Positions 1 to 6,017 of a DNA stretch of 6,509 nucleotides are shown here, piece by piece. The position numbers were made by a program, and so were the translations under genes. Positions within the stretch are counted from its first letter, which is position 1, and each line of letters begins with the position of its first letter. Below the pieces are notes generated by a model. It did not search any database. It had not been told where the DNA came from and was given only the letters and a program-made list of their open reading frames with translations. The stretch is from Lachnospiraceae bacterium (GTDB lineage Bacteria; Bacillota_A; Clostridia; Lachnospirales; Lachnospiraceae): NCBI GenBank assembly GCA_031262285.1, contig JAISHZ010000139.1:1-6509 (forward strand), given 5' to 3'.

Positions 1-1540
1 CGTCTATCTGAGAAACTGCTTGGTTAACTGCAAATACCTCTGTTTTGAGGGAGTGCATCTTAACGTTAATATCTAGGGAACTATCGCCATATTGGGTACT
101 GATTTCCTCTAAAAGCTGATAATCTTCCATAACGTTATGATCCATATATTTACTGATGGCATTGGCTTCTGCGCGAAGCACATTGACAGCATCCACTACC
201 GTAACGCTGGTATTTTTAATTTCTTTCACCGCTTGGGCGATCTCCATGCTAAGTTTTCCTACATTTTCCGCTACGACACTAAAACCTTTCCCTGCTTCTC
301 CGGCTCTGGAAGCTTCTATACTTGCATTGAGACTAAGCATCTGGGTCTGACTGGCGATCTTCTCTATCTTTATTGCTATTTTTTGTACTTGATGAATTTC
401 AGAAGCTCGTTCGTTGGCTGTCTGCATACGTTCTTCAATTTCATGCATTTCCCGAATGGTACGATTCTTGTTGGTCTTGGCTGTTCGGGAAGCATCAGAA
501 GCCTTTTGATTAATGCCATTGGTAAATTCCAATACTTGGTTGGTTCTGTCAGCAAGAGCATTAACTTGATCTGTGATTTGATTCAGATGCTCTGTTACAA
601 CTTGACAGGAAGCACTGCATTCTTCCATGTTAGAGGAAAGGGTAGACACATTATCATTAATTAATTGAACTTTCTGGGTGTTATCTAATGTAGCACTTGT
701 TAGTTGATGGCTGCTTTCCGTCATATTCTTGCCTGCATCGGCCACATGTCTGATCAGTGCTCTGATTTTTTCCATGAATGCATTGGTGCTGTTGGCAATT
801 ACTTCTAGTTCATCACCGCTTCGCATCACTACTTTTTGGGTGAAATCTCCTTTGCCTGTTGAAAGCCCTTTTATCTTAGTATTGAGTTGTTTCAAATTGC
901 GTCCGATGCTAATACTGATCACAGCTGCACAGATGATTCCTAGAAGCGATACCACAATACCAAGAATCACAATCGTATGGCGCAGGATGTCCATCTGCTC
1001 GACCAAATGATTGACATTGATATCTACCGCAACGATTCCTACCAGTGTATGACCACTATCATAGATAGGACTATACGCACTTAAATGCGTGCCGTCTTCA
1101 TCTGTAAAAAATTCGTCATCAGTGGTGGTAGCACCTGCAAAGGAATCCTCCATATTACCTTCAAAGTCAAATATCTCATTGATCGCGCCGGGAGCTTCCG
1201 TATCGGTATCTACCACATATACCATCTGACCATCGATAAGTTTGCGAAGGGTATAGATATACTCCAAACTGCTGTTGTCGCGAAAATTTGCCAATACATC
1301 ATAAACAGAATGAAATTGTGGACTATCTTCCATCCCTTCTTCAATTTGGGCAAAATCATCGCCATTCACAAAGGAAGCAGCTGAAGCAGTTAACTCCATA
1401 CTGTTATTCTTTGTTAAGTTGATTAAATTGGCGCTGGCTTGTCGATAAATGGATATTCCAAGAATCAAGCAGCATAAAATGCTGGTTGCTGAAATGAGTA
1501 AAAGCAGTTTTACAGAAATGCGCAATCTTCTAACTTTCAT
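1..1540 (-). CDS. Methyl-accepting chemotaxis protein (3'-partial)
   Basis: This is a membrane chemoreceptor that would signal through CheW and CheA to the flagellar motor. The frame stays open from ATG at 1540 to the window edge (513 codons), so the C-terminus is missing. Residues 1-11 are basic (MKVRRLRISVK), and a first membrane helix spans about 12-31. An extracytoplasmic Cache-like sensor follows to about 178, including YIYTL, MVYVVDTD and, at its end, GIVAVDIN. The second membrane helix is at about 187-211. A HAMP domain with GDFTQKV and SGDELEVIA follows to about 265. The conserved hairpin tip of the signalling domain is at about 398-420 (QTQMLSLNASIEASRAGEAG). AAGGA at 1550-1554 lies 9 bases before the ATG and supports this start. 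The ligand cannot be predicted. No chemotaxis or flagellar gene lies nearby, so it looks like a stand-alone receptor. Family assignment is very secure. Confidence 0.96.
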   Translation of the reverse strand, partial: MKVRRLRISVKLLLLISATSILCCLILGISIYRQASANLINLTKNNSMELTASAASFVNGDDFAQIEEGMEDSPQFHSVYDVLANFRDNSSLEYIYTLRKLIDGQMVYVVDTDTEAPGAINEIFDFEGNMEDSFAGATTTDDEFFTDEDGTHLSAYSPIYDSGHTLVGIVAVDINVNHLVEQMDILRHTIVILGIVVSLLGIICAAVISISIGRNLKQLNTKIKGLSTGKGDFTQKVVMRSGDELEVIANSTNAFMEKIRALIRHVADAGKNMTESSHQLTSATLDNTQKVQLINDNVSTLSSNMEECSASCQVVTEHLNQITDQVNALADRTNQVLEFTNGINQKASDASRTAKTNKNRTIREMHEIEERMQTANERASEIHQVQKIAIKIEKIASQTQMLSLNASIEASRAGEAGKGFSVVAENVGKLSMEIAQAVKEIKNTSVTVVDAVNVLRAEANAISKYMDHNVMEDYQLLEEISTQYGDSSLDINVKMHSLKTEVFAVNQAVSQID

Positions 1541-1585
1541 ATGTTTATTTCCTTTTTGTGTTAGCTGTTTACTACGTGATAATTT

Positions 1586-1613
1586 AGTATAGCACAAAAA
1601 CGGAAAGTGTCAT
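1586..1613 (-). promoter_or_regulatory. Sigma-A-type promoter of the chemoreceptor gene
   Basis: Read on the minus strand, the -35 box is ATGACA (1608-1613) and the -10 box is TATACT (1586-1591), with a 16-base spacer. Each box differs from consensus at one position, and the -10 has an extended TGn motif (TGC just before TATACT). It lies about 46 bases upstream of the chemoreceptor start codon and points towards it. No operator was recognised. Confidence 0.7.
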
Positions 1614-1689
1614 ATATTTTTCATTCTTTCGTGAAATATGATTTTTATGGATGTGCTCAAACCCGTGATTTTCTCTTATGATTCATATA

Positions 1690-1718
1690 TTGACGAATAT
1701 AGATATCGAAGATAAAAT
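1690..1718 (+). promoter_or_regulatory. Sigma-A-type promoter, plus strand
   Basis: TTGACG (1690-1695) and TAAAAT (1713-1718) are separated by 17 bases, each one mismatch from consensus. It sits 16 bases before the start codon of the decayed gene at 1735, which also has a GAGGT ribosome binding site at 1724-1728. Because no better promoter is visible between 1735 and 2080, it probably still drives the phosphoesterase gene and the gene after it. This last point is inference from spacing. Confidence 0.6.
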
Positions 1719-1734
1719 GAAGCGAGGTAAATAA

Positions 1735-2058
1735 ATGATGAATCCACTTCCATTTCGCGATAATACGGTCATTCCACTTAGCAATTACTGATTATGGAAG
1801 CAATCCGTAAAAAGACATTCATAAAAGCACTGCTTTTCATAGAACCTTAGGATAAATTTAACAAATGCGTTAAAACGAATAGAAAACATTCGCGTCAATT
1901 TGGATTATTTCGAGGCGATCGAAAAGCCAGATTTCGGATATGGAAAACGGTATCAAATCGTCTTGGAGCTAATCGCCTGAAATGGCCGCATAGTAAATGT
2001 TTTAACCGCATGGATCGCGGAAAAAATAGTTGCATCATATAAGCACTTATGTTGTTGA
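1735..2058 (+). pseudogene. Decayed DUF6883-type small protein gene
   Basis: From ATG at 1735 (second ATG at 1738) to TGA at 2056-2058 is 107 codons, close to the usual length of DUF6883 proteins, but the frame is broken. The first frame reads MMNPLPFRDNTVIPLSNY and hits TGA at 1789. The second frame carries on as LIMEAIRKK, and the third gives DIHKSTAFHRTLG up to about 1845. The original frame then resumes with LTNALKRIENIRVNLDYFEA and GYGKRYQIVLELIA, hits an in-frame TGA at 1978-1980, and continues NGRIVNVLTAWIAE. Restoring one lost base near 1845 gives LGYNLTN. The pieces KxxAF-LGY, YGKRY, NGR and TAWI in that order match what I know of DUF6883 proteins, which have no established function and also occur as a C-terminal domain of larger proteins. 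Intact promoter and ribosome binding site show it was once expressed. Three frame changes plus a stop codon make sequencing error unlikely. The family name is from memory; the decay is seen directly. Confidence 0.7.
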
Positions 2059-2079
2059 CTAAGAAAGGAAAATAAGATT

Positions 2080-2904
2080 TTGAAAATAGCCTTACTGTCC
2101 GATATCCACGGTAATCTACCCGCTTTCAAAGCGACGCTCTCCCAGATAGAGGGGATGGGTATATCCCATATCATTATTTTAGGTGATTTGATTTCAGATT
2201 TTTATCAGTACACCCATGAGATTATTCATCTGGTACAAAACACCACCGCCTATGTCATTCGCGGTAATCGCGAGGGTTATATGATCGATCGTTCTAACCA
2301 TCCAAACGACACCACATGGGAGCAATACCGACATTTTTCCGAAAATCTTAGAACCTTTCAAGAACTGACCGACGAGGATATAGATTACATCAAGCATTTG
2401 CCTCACGCGCTGTCCCTAGATTTCGGAAAAGGCTTTTCATTAAAAGCGGTACATGGATCTCCCTTTTCAGAATTCGACCTGATTTACCCTGATAAAGAAT
2501 CGTTAATCCAGCGTTCTCTCGACGCAATTTCGGAAAACGTCCTGCTATGCGGACATACGCACACGGCATTTCATAAAAAGATTGATTCTAAAATCATCCT
2601 CAATCCAGGCTCGGTTGGAATAAACTTTGAACAAGATGAGTCGGCGCAGTTCGCTGTGATAACATATTTAAATCAGGAGATTTTCATCGAACACAAAAAA
2701 GCAAAATACGACTATCATGCGTTCAAGAAATCCTGCGATCAGGAAAATCCATGGGTTCACCTCATCTTAAAAAGTATGGAGGATGGAACAAATCACACGA
2801 TACGATTTGTTGAAGAAGCCAAGAACCGTTGGGGTATCTTTCCGATCCCGAATGAGTATTATGAAACTTTATTTGATGAGTGGTGCAAACAAGGAGTACT
2901 CTAG
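2080..2904 (+). CDS. Calcineurin-like metallophosphoesterase family protein
   Basis: The 274-residue protein is a predicted cytoplasmic dinuclear metal phosphoesterase, without signal peptide or membrane segment. All signature motifs are present in order: SDIHGN with D8 and H10, GDLI with D36, GNRE with N63, VHGSP with H125, GHTH with H159 and H161, then NPGSVG at 175-180. The third motif has Arg at position 64 where His (GNHE) or Asp/Cys forms are commoner, while the metal ligand Asn is kept. The catalytic part ends near residue 200, and the remaining 70 or so residues form an extension with no domain I recognise. The start is TTG at 2080, supported by AAAGGA at 2064-2069, a spacing of 10, and by MKIALLSDIHGN aligning with the usual N-terminus of this family. 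It follows the decayed gene by 21 bases and precedes the membrane protein gene by 16. The physiological substrate (cyclic nucleotide, nucleotide or phosphodiester) cannot be told. Confidence 0.9.
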   Translation: MKIALLSDIHGNLPAFKATLSQIEGMGISHIIILGDLISDFYQYTHEIIHLVQNTTAYVIRGNREGYMIDRSNHPNDTTWEQYRHFSENLRTFQELTDEDIDYIKHLPHALSLDFGKGFSLKAVHGSPFSEFDLIYPDKESLIQRSLDAISENVLLCGHTHTAFHKKIDSKIILNPGSVGINFEQDESAQFAVITYLNQEIFIEHKKAKYDYHAFKKSCDQENPWVHLILKSMEDGTNHTIRFVEEAKNRWGIFPIPNEYYETLFDEWCKQGVL

Positions 2905-2920
2905 CCATCTGTGATGAGAA

Positions 2921-3418
2921 ATGAGCAAAATCATGCAAAACGAAAAAAGCAAAATTGTAGCAATAAAAAGTAAATCCGCGATCGTGATCATTCTCTTACT
3001 GGTCATCAATCTAGTTTTTTCAGCTTGGTTGGCAATACATCTACTTACTCCGAAAGCATCCGGTGTATCGGAGCTAGGACTTGCGAGCGCCGAACAAACA
3101 TATCTGTTTATCGGCACCAACGATAAGGACACACACCAAGCCGAAATACCTTTTCACGAAGCCAAAGAAATCGTTGCAGCAGTGCTTGCCAATCATGGGG
3201 TCACAGATTTTACAACATGGGACGCACATGGCGGATGGCTAGGTACGGACAATGTCGCCACCTATGAACAAACAATTGTTTATATTCTCTATACACAAGA
3301 TGAAACATTGCTCGAAGCAATCGTAGATGAATTGTGCGTGCGTCTGAACCAATCTTCGATATCGATCTTTATGCCTCAGGGAAACGCCGGATTGTATTTT
3401 GCGGAAGATCAAAATTGA
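2921..3418 (+). CDS. Membrane-anchored DUF3574-like protein
   Basis: This 165-residue protein has a short basic N-terminus, one strong hydrophobic helix at about 20-41, and an extracytoplasmic domain from about 59 to the end. With positive residues before the helix and no lipobox or clear cleavage site, I read it as an N-in, C-out anchored protein. The outer domain begins TYLFIGTNDKDTHQ and continues with IPFHEAKEIV, a GGWLG turn, YEQTIVYILY and LNQSSISIFM. This pattern resembles clostridial DUF3574-type proteins, whose function is unknown; the resemblance is from memory. Only one cysteine is present (CVRLNQ), so a disulphide within the domain is not possible. The start is ATG at 2921. The ribosome binding site is weak: GTGAT at 2911-2915 can pair with the 16S tail, whereas AAGGAG at 2891-2896 is too far away, so expression may depend on coupling with the upstream gene 16 bases away. 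An in-frame ATG at 2933 is an alternative. Confidence 0.75.
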   Translation: MSKIMQNEKSKIVAIKSKSAIVIILLLVINLVFSAWLAIHLLTPKASGVSELGLASAEQTYLFIGTNDKDTHQAEIPFHEAKEIVAAVLANHGVTDFTTWDAHGGWLGTDNVATYEQTIVYILYTQDETLLEAIVDELCVRLNQSSISIFMPQGNAGLYFAEDQN

Positions 3419-3452
3419 TATACGTCATTATGTTTTTTTCAATATGTAAAGT

Positions 3453-3564
3453 ACTAGTATAAAGAAATTTAATTAACTTCATGTTATGAATTGACCGGAT
3501 CACAGTAATGCTCTCAAGCGTTTTGAGTGGAAACATAAGGGTAATTGAAAACGTTTATACTAGT
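3453..3564. repeat. Palindromic repeat unit 1, ACTAGT-bounded (112 b)
   Basis: The unit starts ACTAGTATAAA and ends with its exact reverse complement TTTATACTAGT, giving 11-base perfect terminal inverted repeats. Inside the ends, the arms AATTAACTTCATGTT and AACATAAGGGTAATT are imperfectly complementary, so one strand could fold into one long hairpin. A central small stem CTCAA/TTGAG (3513-3527, loop GCGTT) follows the core ATCACAGTAATGC. It shares its last six bases with unit 2, and the boundary reads as TACTAGTA-like palindromes. There is no coding frame of note. It could be a MITE-like element, a recombination site, or the template of a structured RNA. Confidence 0.8.
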
Positions 3565-3670
3565 ATCAAGGTATTTAATTAACTTTTTGTTATTAATTAA
3601 CCGGATCACAGTAATGCTCTCAAGTGTTTTGAGTGGAAACATAAAGCTAATTGAAAATGTTTATACTAGT
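3559..3670. repeat. Palindromic repeat unit 2, ACTAGT-bounded (112 b)
   Basis: This is the second copy, the same length as unit 1 with about 11 substitutions and no gap (about 90% identity), at a period of exactly 106 bases because the ACTAGT boundary is shared. Its left end has one mismatch (ACTAGTATCAA) to its right end. The central stem CTCAA/TTGAG (3619-3633) is kept, and the only change in that part falls in its loop (GCGTT to GTGTT), which is compatible with a structural constraint but is a single change. The left arm also forms its own hairpin, with AATTAAC and GTTATTAATT around TTTTT. Confidence 0.8.
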
Positions 3671-3799
3671 ACAGGGATTTGTATATATCTGTTCTTAATA
3701 CAAAAACAAAAATATCTAAAAAAACGACATATTTGTATGCATTCTCTCTCCTCATATGATACGATATTCGTTCAGACGATTCAAAATCGTTAAACTAGT
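3665..3799. other. Unrelated segment between ACTAGT sites
   Basis: This 135-base stretch is bounded by ACTAGT on both sides but lacks the core of units 1 and 2. Its right edge, AATCGTTAAACTAGT, looks like a worn unit end (compare AACGTTTATACTAGT). It holds a perfect hairpin ACGATT-CAA-AATCGT at 3776-3790, and an inverted pair ATACAAA/TTTGTAT further left. It is very AT-rich and shows no supported gene. It may be a fourth unit worn beyond recognition, or host DNA trapped between insertions. Confidence 0.45.
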
Positions 3800-3932
3800 A
3801 TAAATGAATCTAATTAGTTTTATGTTATTGTAACGCTTAATCACAGCAATGTCTCCATATTAATATGCCGAAAATCATTACTGTAGTTCAGAAGATCAAT
3901 CACAGTAAGTGAATGAATTCGTTTATGCTGGA
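3794..3932. repeat. Degenerate third copy of the palindromic repeat
   Basis: The left half follows unit 1: ACTAGTATAAA, then TCTAATTAGTTTTATGTTAT, then AATCACAGCAATG and CTC. The right end reads CGTTTATGCTGGA against CGTTTATACTAGT of unit 1. The middle has been replaced by a different palindromic section: ACAGCAATG (3843-3851) pairs with CATTACTGT (3876-3884) with one mismatch, around a 12-base palindrome CATATTAATATG (3856-3867). A further copy of the core word ATCACAGTAA lies at about 3899-3908. The copy stops 7 bases short of the stop codon of the DUF1848 gene on the other strand. Confidence 0.6.
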
Positions 3933-3939
3933 AATATTC

Positions 3940-4794
3940 TTATCCCAGCAAATACTCCCTCTTAGGATCATGACGCTGACAATTTGCTTTCACCGATGGG
4001 ATACTGTGATTCGCGTAACAATAGACACAGCCATTTTGGCAAGTATTGTATGCACCGATATCCACTGCCGCAATACAGCCACAGCCGGGGCGTTGGTTTT
4101 TGTCTGATTTCGTCGTGACGGTATAACCACAGATTTTTTCAATGGTTTGCCGATCTATGCAACTTGCAGGGTTTATTCCGTATGTTGTAAGATTCATTTT
4201 TTCACAGCAGGCACGGACAGGAAAACCAACGCGCGCAGCAATATAGGCAAATGATTTGCTGATGATCTCTATTTCTTCGGTTATGATATCTCGAACAAGC
4301 GGTGTTTTTAGCTTGCGGTATAAGTCCACAAAGCTAATGGTGACACTATTTGTATAGGGAGATAGCTGCTCACTCATCCTTTGGAAATGTTCTGTGTGAT
4401 ATGGGATATCAATCGTGTCGTTTAAAATAATCGGATCATAACGCCAGAATAACCGCTGCGCTCCTATCTGCTCGCCAAGTTCGCAAAACGTGCGGATGAT
4501 ATCTTCCTTGAGCGGGAGGTTGCGTTCCATATCCTTACCATATGGCGTAAGGGTAAATTGAAAATAATACCGATATCCCATTTCATCCAGTTTTGACAGC
4601 AAAGGCAACATCGGTTTCGGATTTTTTGTCCAGAAAACAATACATTCCACCAATTCCGGCGTTAGCTCAATACGCTTCGTTTGTGCAGGGTTAAAGGGAT
4701 TACGGGTACACAAATACCCCGCTTCCAAGCGGTTCATCAACCACTCTGTATAATATGAAGGAATATCCGTTCGCCGGGATGCTGATAGTATCAT
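3940..4794 (-). CDS. DUF1848 protein with C-terminal CX3CX2C motif
   Basis: The 284-residue protein is soluble, without signal peptide or membrane helix, and matches the DUF1848 pattern over its full length. The N-terminus is MILSASRRTDIPSYYTEWLM, followed by RNPFNP, then VFWTKNPKPML, then YYFQFTLTPYG, then LFWRYDPIIL. The C-terminus carries GCGC (C238, C240), DIGAYNTC, and C252-x3-C256-x2-C259 ending in YCYANHS. That spacing equals the radical SAM iron-sulphur motif, but it lies at the C-terminus rather than near the N-terminus. The family has no established reaction that I know of; iron-sulphur binding is inference from the cysteines. Start ATG at 4794 is preceded by AGGAGA at 4807-4812, a rather long spacing of 12, but the first residues fit the family, so I keep it. 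It appears to be a single-gene unit. The family is recognised with high confidence, its function is not. Confidence 0.92.
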   Translation of the reverse strand: MILSASRRTDIPSYYTEWLMNRLEAGYLCTRNPFNPAQTKRIELTPELVECIVFWTKNPKPMLPLLSKLDEMGYRYYFQFTLTPYGKDMERNLPLKEDIIRTFCELGEQIGAQRLFWRYDPIILNDTIDIPYHTEHFQRMSEQLSPYTNSVTISFVDLYRKLKTPLVRDIITEEIEIISKSFAYIAARVGFPVRACCEKMNLTTYGINPASCIDRQTIEKICGYTVTTKSDKNQRPGCGCIAAVDIGAYNTCQNGCVYCYANHSIPSVKANCQRHDPKREYLLG

Positions 4795-5025
4795 ATAGTG
4801 ATCTTCTCTCCTATTACAAGTTGGTTATTTGATTAGATTCTCAAGCGGGTTACAGCATACAACAATGCACAAAATCCAATGACTTCTAGGCTTTTTTTCG
4901 GACTATATAACATATTTTGCTACCATCTGCGCGTAGGCGGCGCGCGTACCAATCAAGGAGTTTGAAAGTTCACTTACTTTCAAACTTGTTCACCTAAGAG
5001 ATTGAATTTACCCTCCATTCTATTA
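4795..5025. other. Intergenic gap with GC-rich patch and inverted repeat
   Basis: The gap separates the DUF1848 gene from the end of the GyrI-like gene; both lie on the minus strand. It holds the DUF1848 ribosome binding site (4807-4812), no promoter I can call with confidence, a GC-rich patch at about 4928-4950 with GCGCGTA occurring twice and a GCGCG/CGCGC stem, and the inverted repeat listed separately. A short minus-strand stretch at 4903-4956 reads LIGTRAAYAQMVAKYVI before a stop, and could be a gene relic, but it is too short to name. Confidence 0.4.
4959..4986. repeat. Perfect inverted repeat, 10-bp stem
   Basis: AGTTTGAAAG (4959-4968) and CTTTCAAACT (4977-4986) surround an 8-base loop TTCACTTA. 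It starts about 40 bases after the stop codon of the GyrI-like gene, where a transcript end would be expected, but neither strand has a T run after the stem, so it is not a standard intrinsic terminator. It could be a Rho-dependent or mRNA-stabilising stem, or a protein-binding site. Confidence 0.5.
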
Positions 5026-6003
5026 CTATTGTTTTTTCTTCGCCGGATAAAATTCATCAAAGAGTGCCATGTAATCAGTCAGCATTTCAAGTGACGGCGG
5101 TGTGAACATATATGCCGCGCAGGAGCATTTTTCAATCTTTTTTCCTTCAAGAACATATGACTTGCGGATTTTACACTGAAAATCTTCCGGTTTTTTGCCG
5201 CCGCAACGGGTGCATATACCTTCTTCACTTGCGAAAATCTCTTTTATCGCTGGTGACGCGTTTTCAATATACGCGGTATGCTTGTCAATATTATCAAAGT
5301 ACAACCGCAGCACCAATCCGGCGGGATCGTGGAGTAGCAGTCGCGCATACACCTTGCCATGATTGCCGCCTTTTTTGCTGTAAATAAGCTCGTAATATCT
5401 CCAACCGTATCCTCTCGAACTGCCGATTGTGTTCCCCGCGTTGTAGCCGCGTTTATACATCTCGCGGTCAAAAGCGGCGATGAAGTCGCGGTTTTCGGGT
5501 GTGATATAATCAAAGCTCGCGTCTTTCAGCAGATCGGGGATTACGCTTTCGCTCACACAGGAGACTGGTAACCAAATCTCAACAATCGAATCAAGCTTAT
5601 CTCCACCTTTGAATTTTTCGGGGACATAGCGTTCTACAATAAAATCGCCGCGCTTAATGTACCGTTCCTTATTCTTTTCAAGCCACTGCTCCATTGCGGC
5701 GTATTCGCTGTCGTAGCCGTTCGCAACAAGAACATCGAACACGGCATATTCACCGGCAGGGAGAACCGAGAAATTCCAACCTCTCGCCGCATACGCGTTA
5801 TCCCATTCATAGCCGACCAAAACATCAGCGCCCGGCTTTGCACCCTTAATAGTGCGTATTTCGTAAGCCTCCTCACCGATTTTATCAAACGGCTTTTTTG
5901 AAAAATGCCTATCGAATTTCTCCCACAATGCGCCTGTGTTCGCGCTGTCGCCACGCAAGCCATAGATTGCGGTTTCGCCTTTGATTCTGATTACTGGTTT
6001 CAT
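5026..6003 (-). CDS. GyrI-like effector-binding protein with cysteine-bearing C-terminal domain
   Basis: The 325-residue soluble protein has two parts. Residues 1-147 follow the GyrI-like or AraC effector-binding fold: IYGLRG near 13-18, a VLVGYEW strand at 61-67, FSVLPAGEYAVFDV at 78-91, an amphipathic helix AMEQWLEKN, FIVERYVPE at 121-129, and EIWLPV at 142-147. Such domains bind small hydrophobic or cationic ligands; there is no DNA-binding domain here, so it is not itself a one-component regulator. Residues 150-325 form a second domain with RGYGWRYYELIY, a LRLYFDN strand, and cysteines C264, C267, C277, C293 and C295 (CTRCGGK, then KCSC), which could hold zinc. It ends in a basic KKKQ tail. 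The start ATG at 6003 has AAGGAG at 6012-6017 with 8 bases spacing. It is the second gene of an operon, 12 bases after the DUF3795-type gene. The ligand is unknown. Confidence 0.82.
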   Translation of the reverse strand: MKPVIRIKGETAIYGLRGDSANTGALWEKFDRHFSKKPFDKIGEEAYEIRTIKGAKPGADVLVGYEWDNAYAARGWNFSVLPAGEYAVFDVLVANGYDSEYAAMEQWLEKNKERYIKRGDFIVERYVPEKFKGGDKLDSIVEIWLPVSCVSESVIPDLLKDASFDYITPENRDFIAAFDREMYKRGYNAGNTIGSSRGYGWRYYELIYSKKGGNHGKVYARLLLHDPAGLVLRLYFDNIDKHTAYIENASPAIKEIFASEEGICTRCGGKKPEDFQCKIRKSYVLEGKKIEKCSCAAYMFTPPSLEMLTDYMALFDEFYPAKKKQ

Positions 6004-6011
6004 ATCTTTCT

Positions 6012-6017
6012 CTCCTT
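6012..6017 (-). promoter_or_regulatory. Ribosome binding site overlapping the upstream stop codon
   Basis: On the minus strand the TAA stop of the DUF3795-type gene (6018-6016) shares two bases with the AAGGAG sequence (6017-6012) that serves the GyrI-like gene, with 8 bases to its ATG. Ribosomes finishing the first gene would end on this site, so translational coupling is likely. Confidence 0.7.

Noticed and set aside
137..1384. Plus-strand open frames of 60-175 codons at 137-664, 729-1010 and 1085-1384
   Set aside because: They lie antisense to the chemoreceptor, whose frame is unbroken and shows all family motifs; the plus-strand products have no recognisable domains.
1492..1540. Frame change near the start of the chemoreceptor gene in the A run around 1500
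   Set aside because: Frame checks at several fixed points (724, 1087, 1384) and at the ATG agree, and the first helix and sensor read through without a break.
3419..3450. Terminator after the DUF3574-like gene, suggested by a run of seven T
   Set aside because: No convincing GC stem precedes the T run; only a 4-5 base AT-rich pairing is possible.
3545..3793. Open frame of 82 codons across the repeat array
   Set aside because: It runs through non-coding palindromic repeats and AT-rich sequence, lacks a ribosome binding site, and its product is low in complexity.
3453..3932. CRISPR array or integron attC sites
   Set aside because: Units are 106 bases apart with conserved content rather than short repeats with varied spacers, and the GTTRRRY/RYYYAAC core ends of attC sites are absent; no cas or integrase gene is present.
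4801..4920. Promoter for the DUF1848 gene
   Set aside because: Candidate boxes such as TTGTAT and TCTAAT have a 19-base spacing and poor matches; nothing is strong enough to annotate.
4959..4986. Intrinsic terminator of the GyrI-like gene
   Set aside because: The stem is perfect but AT-rich, and neither side is followed by a T run, so it is listed only as an inverted repeat.
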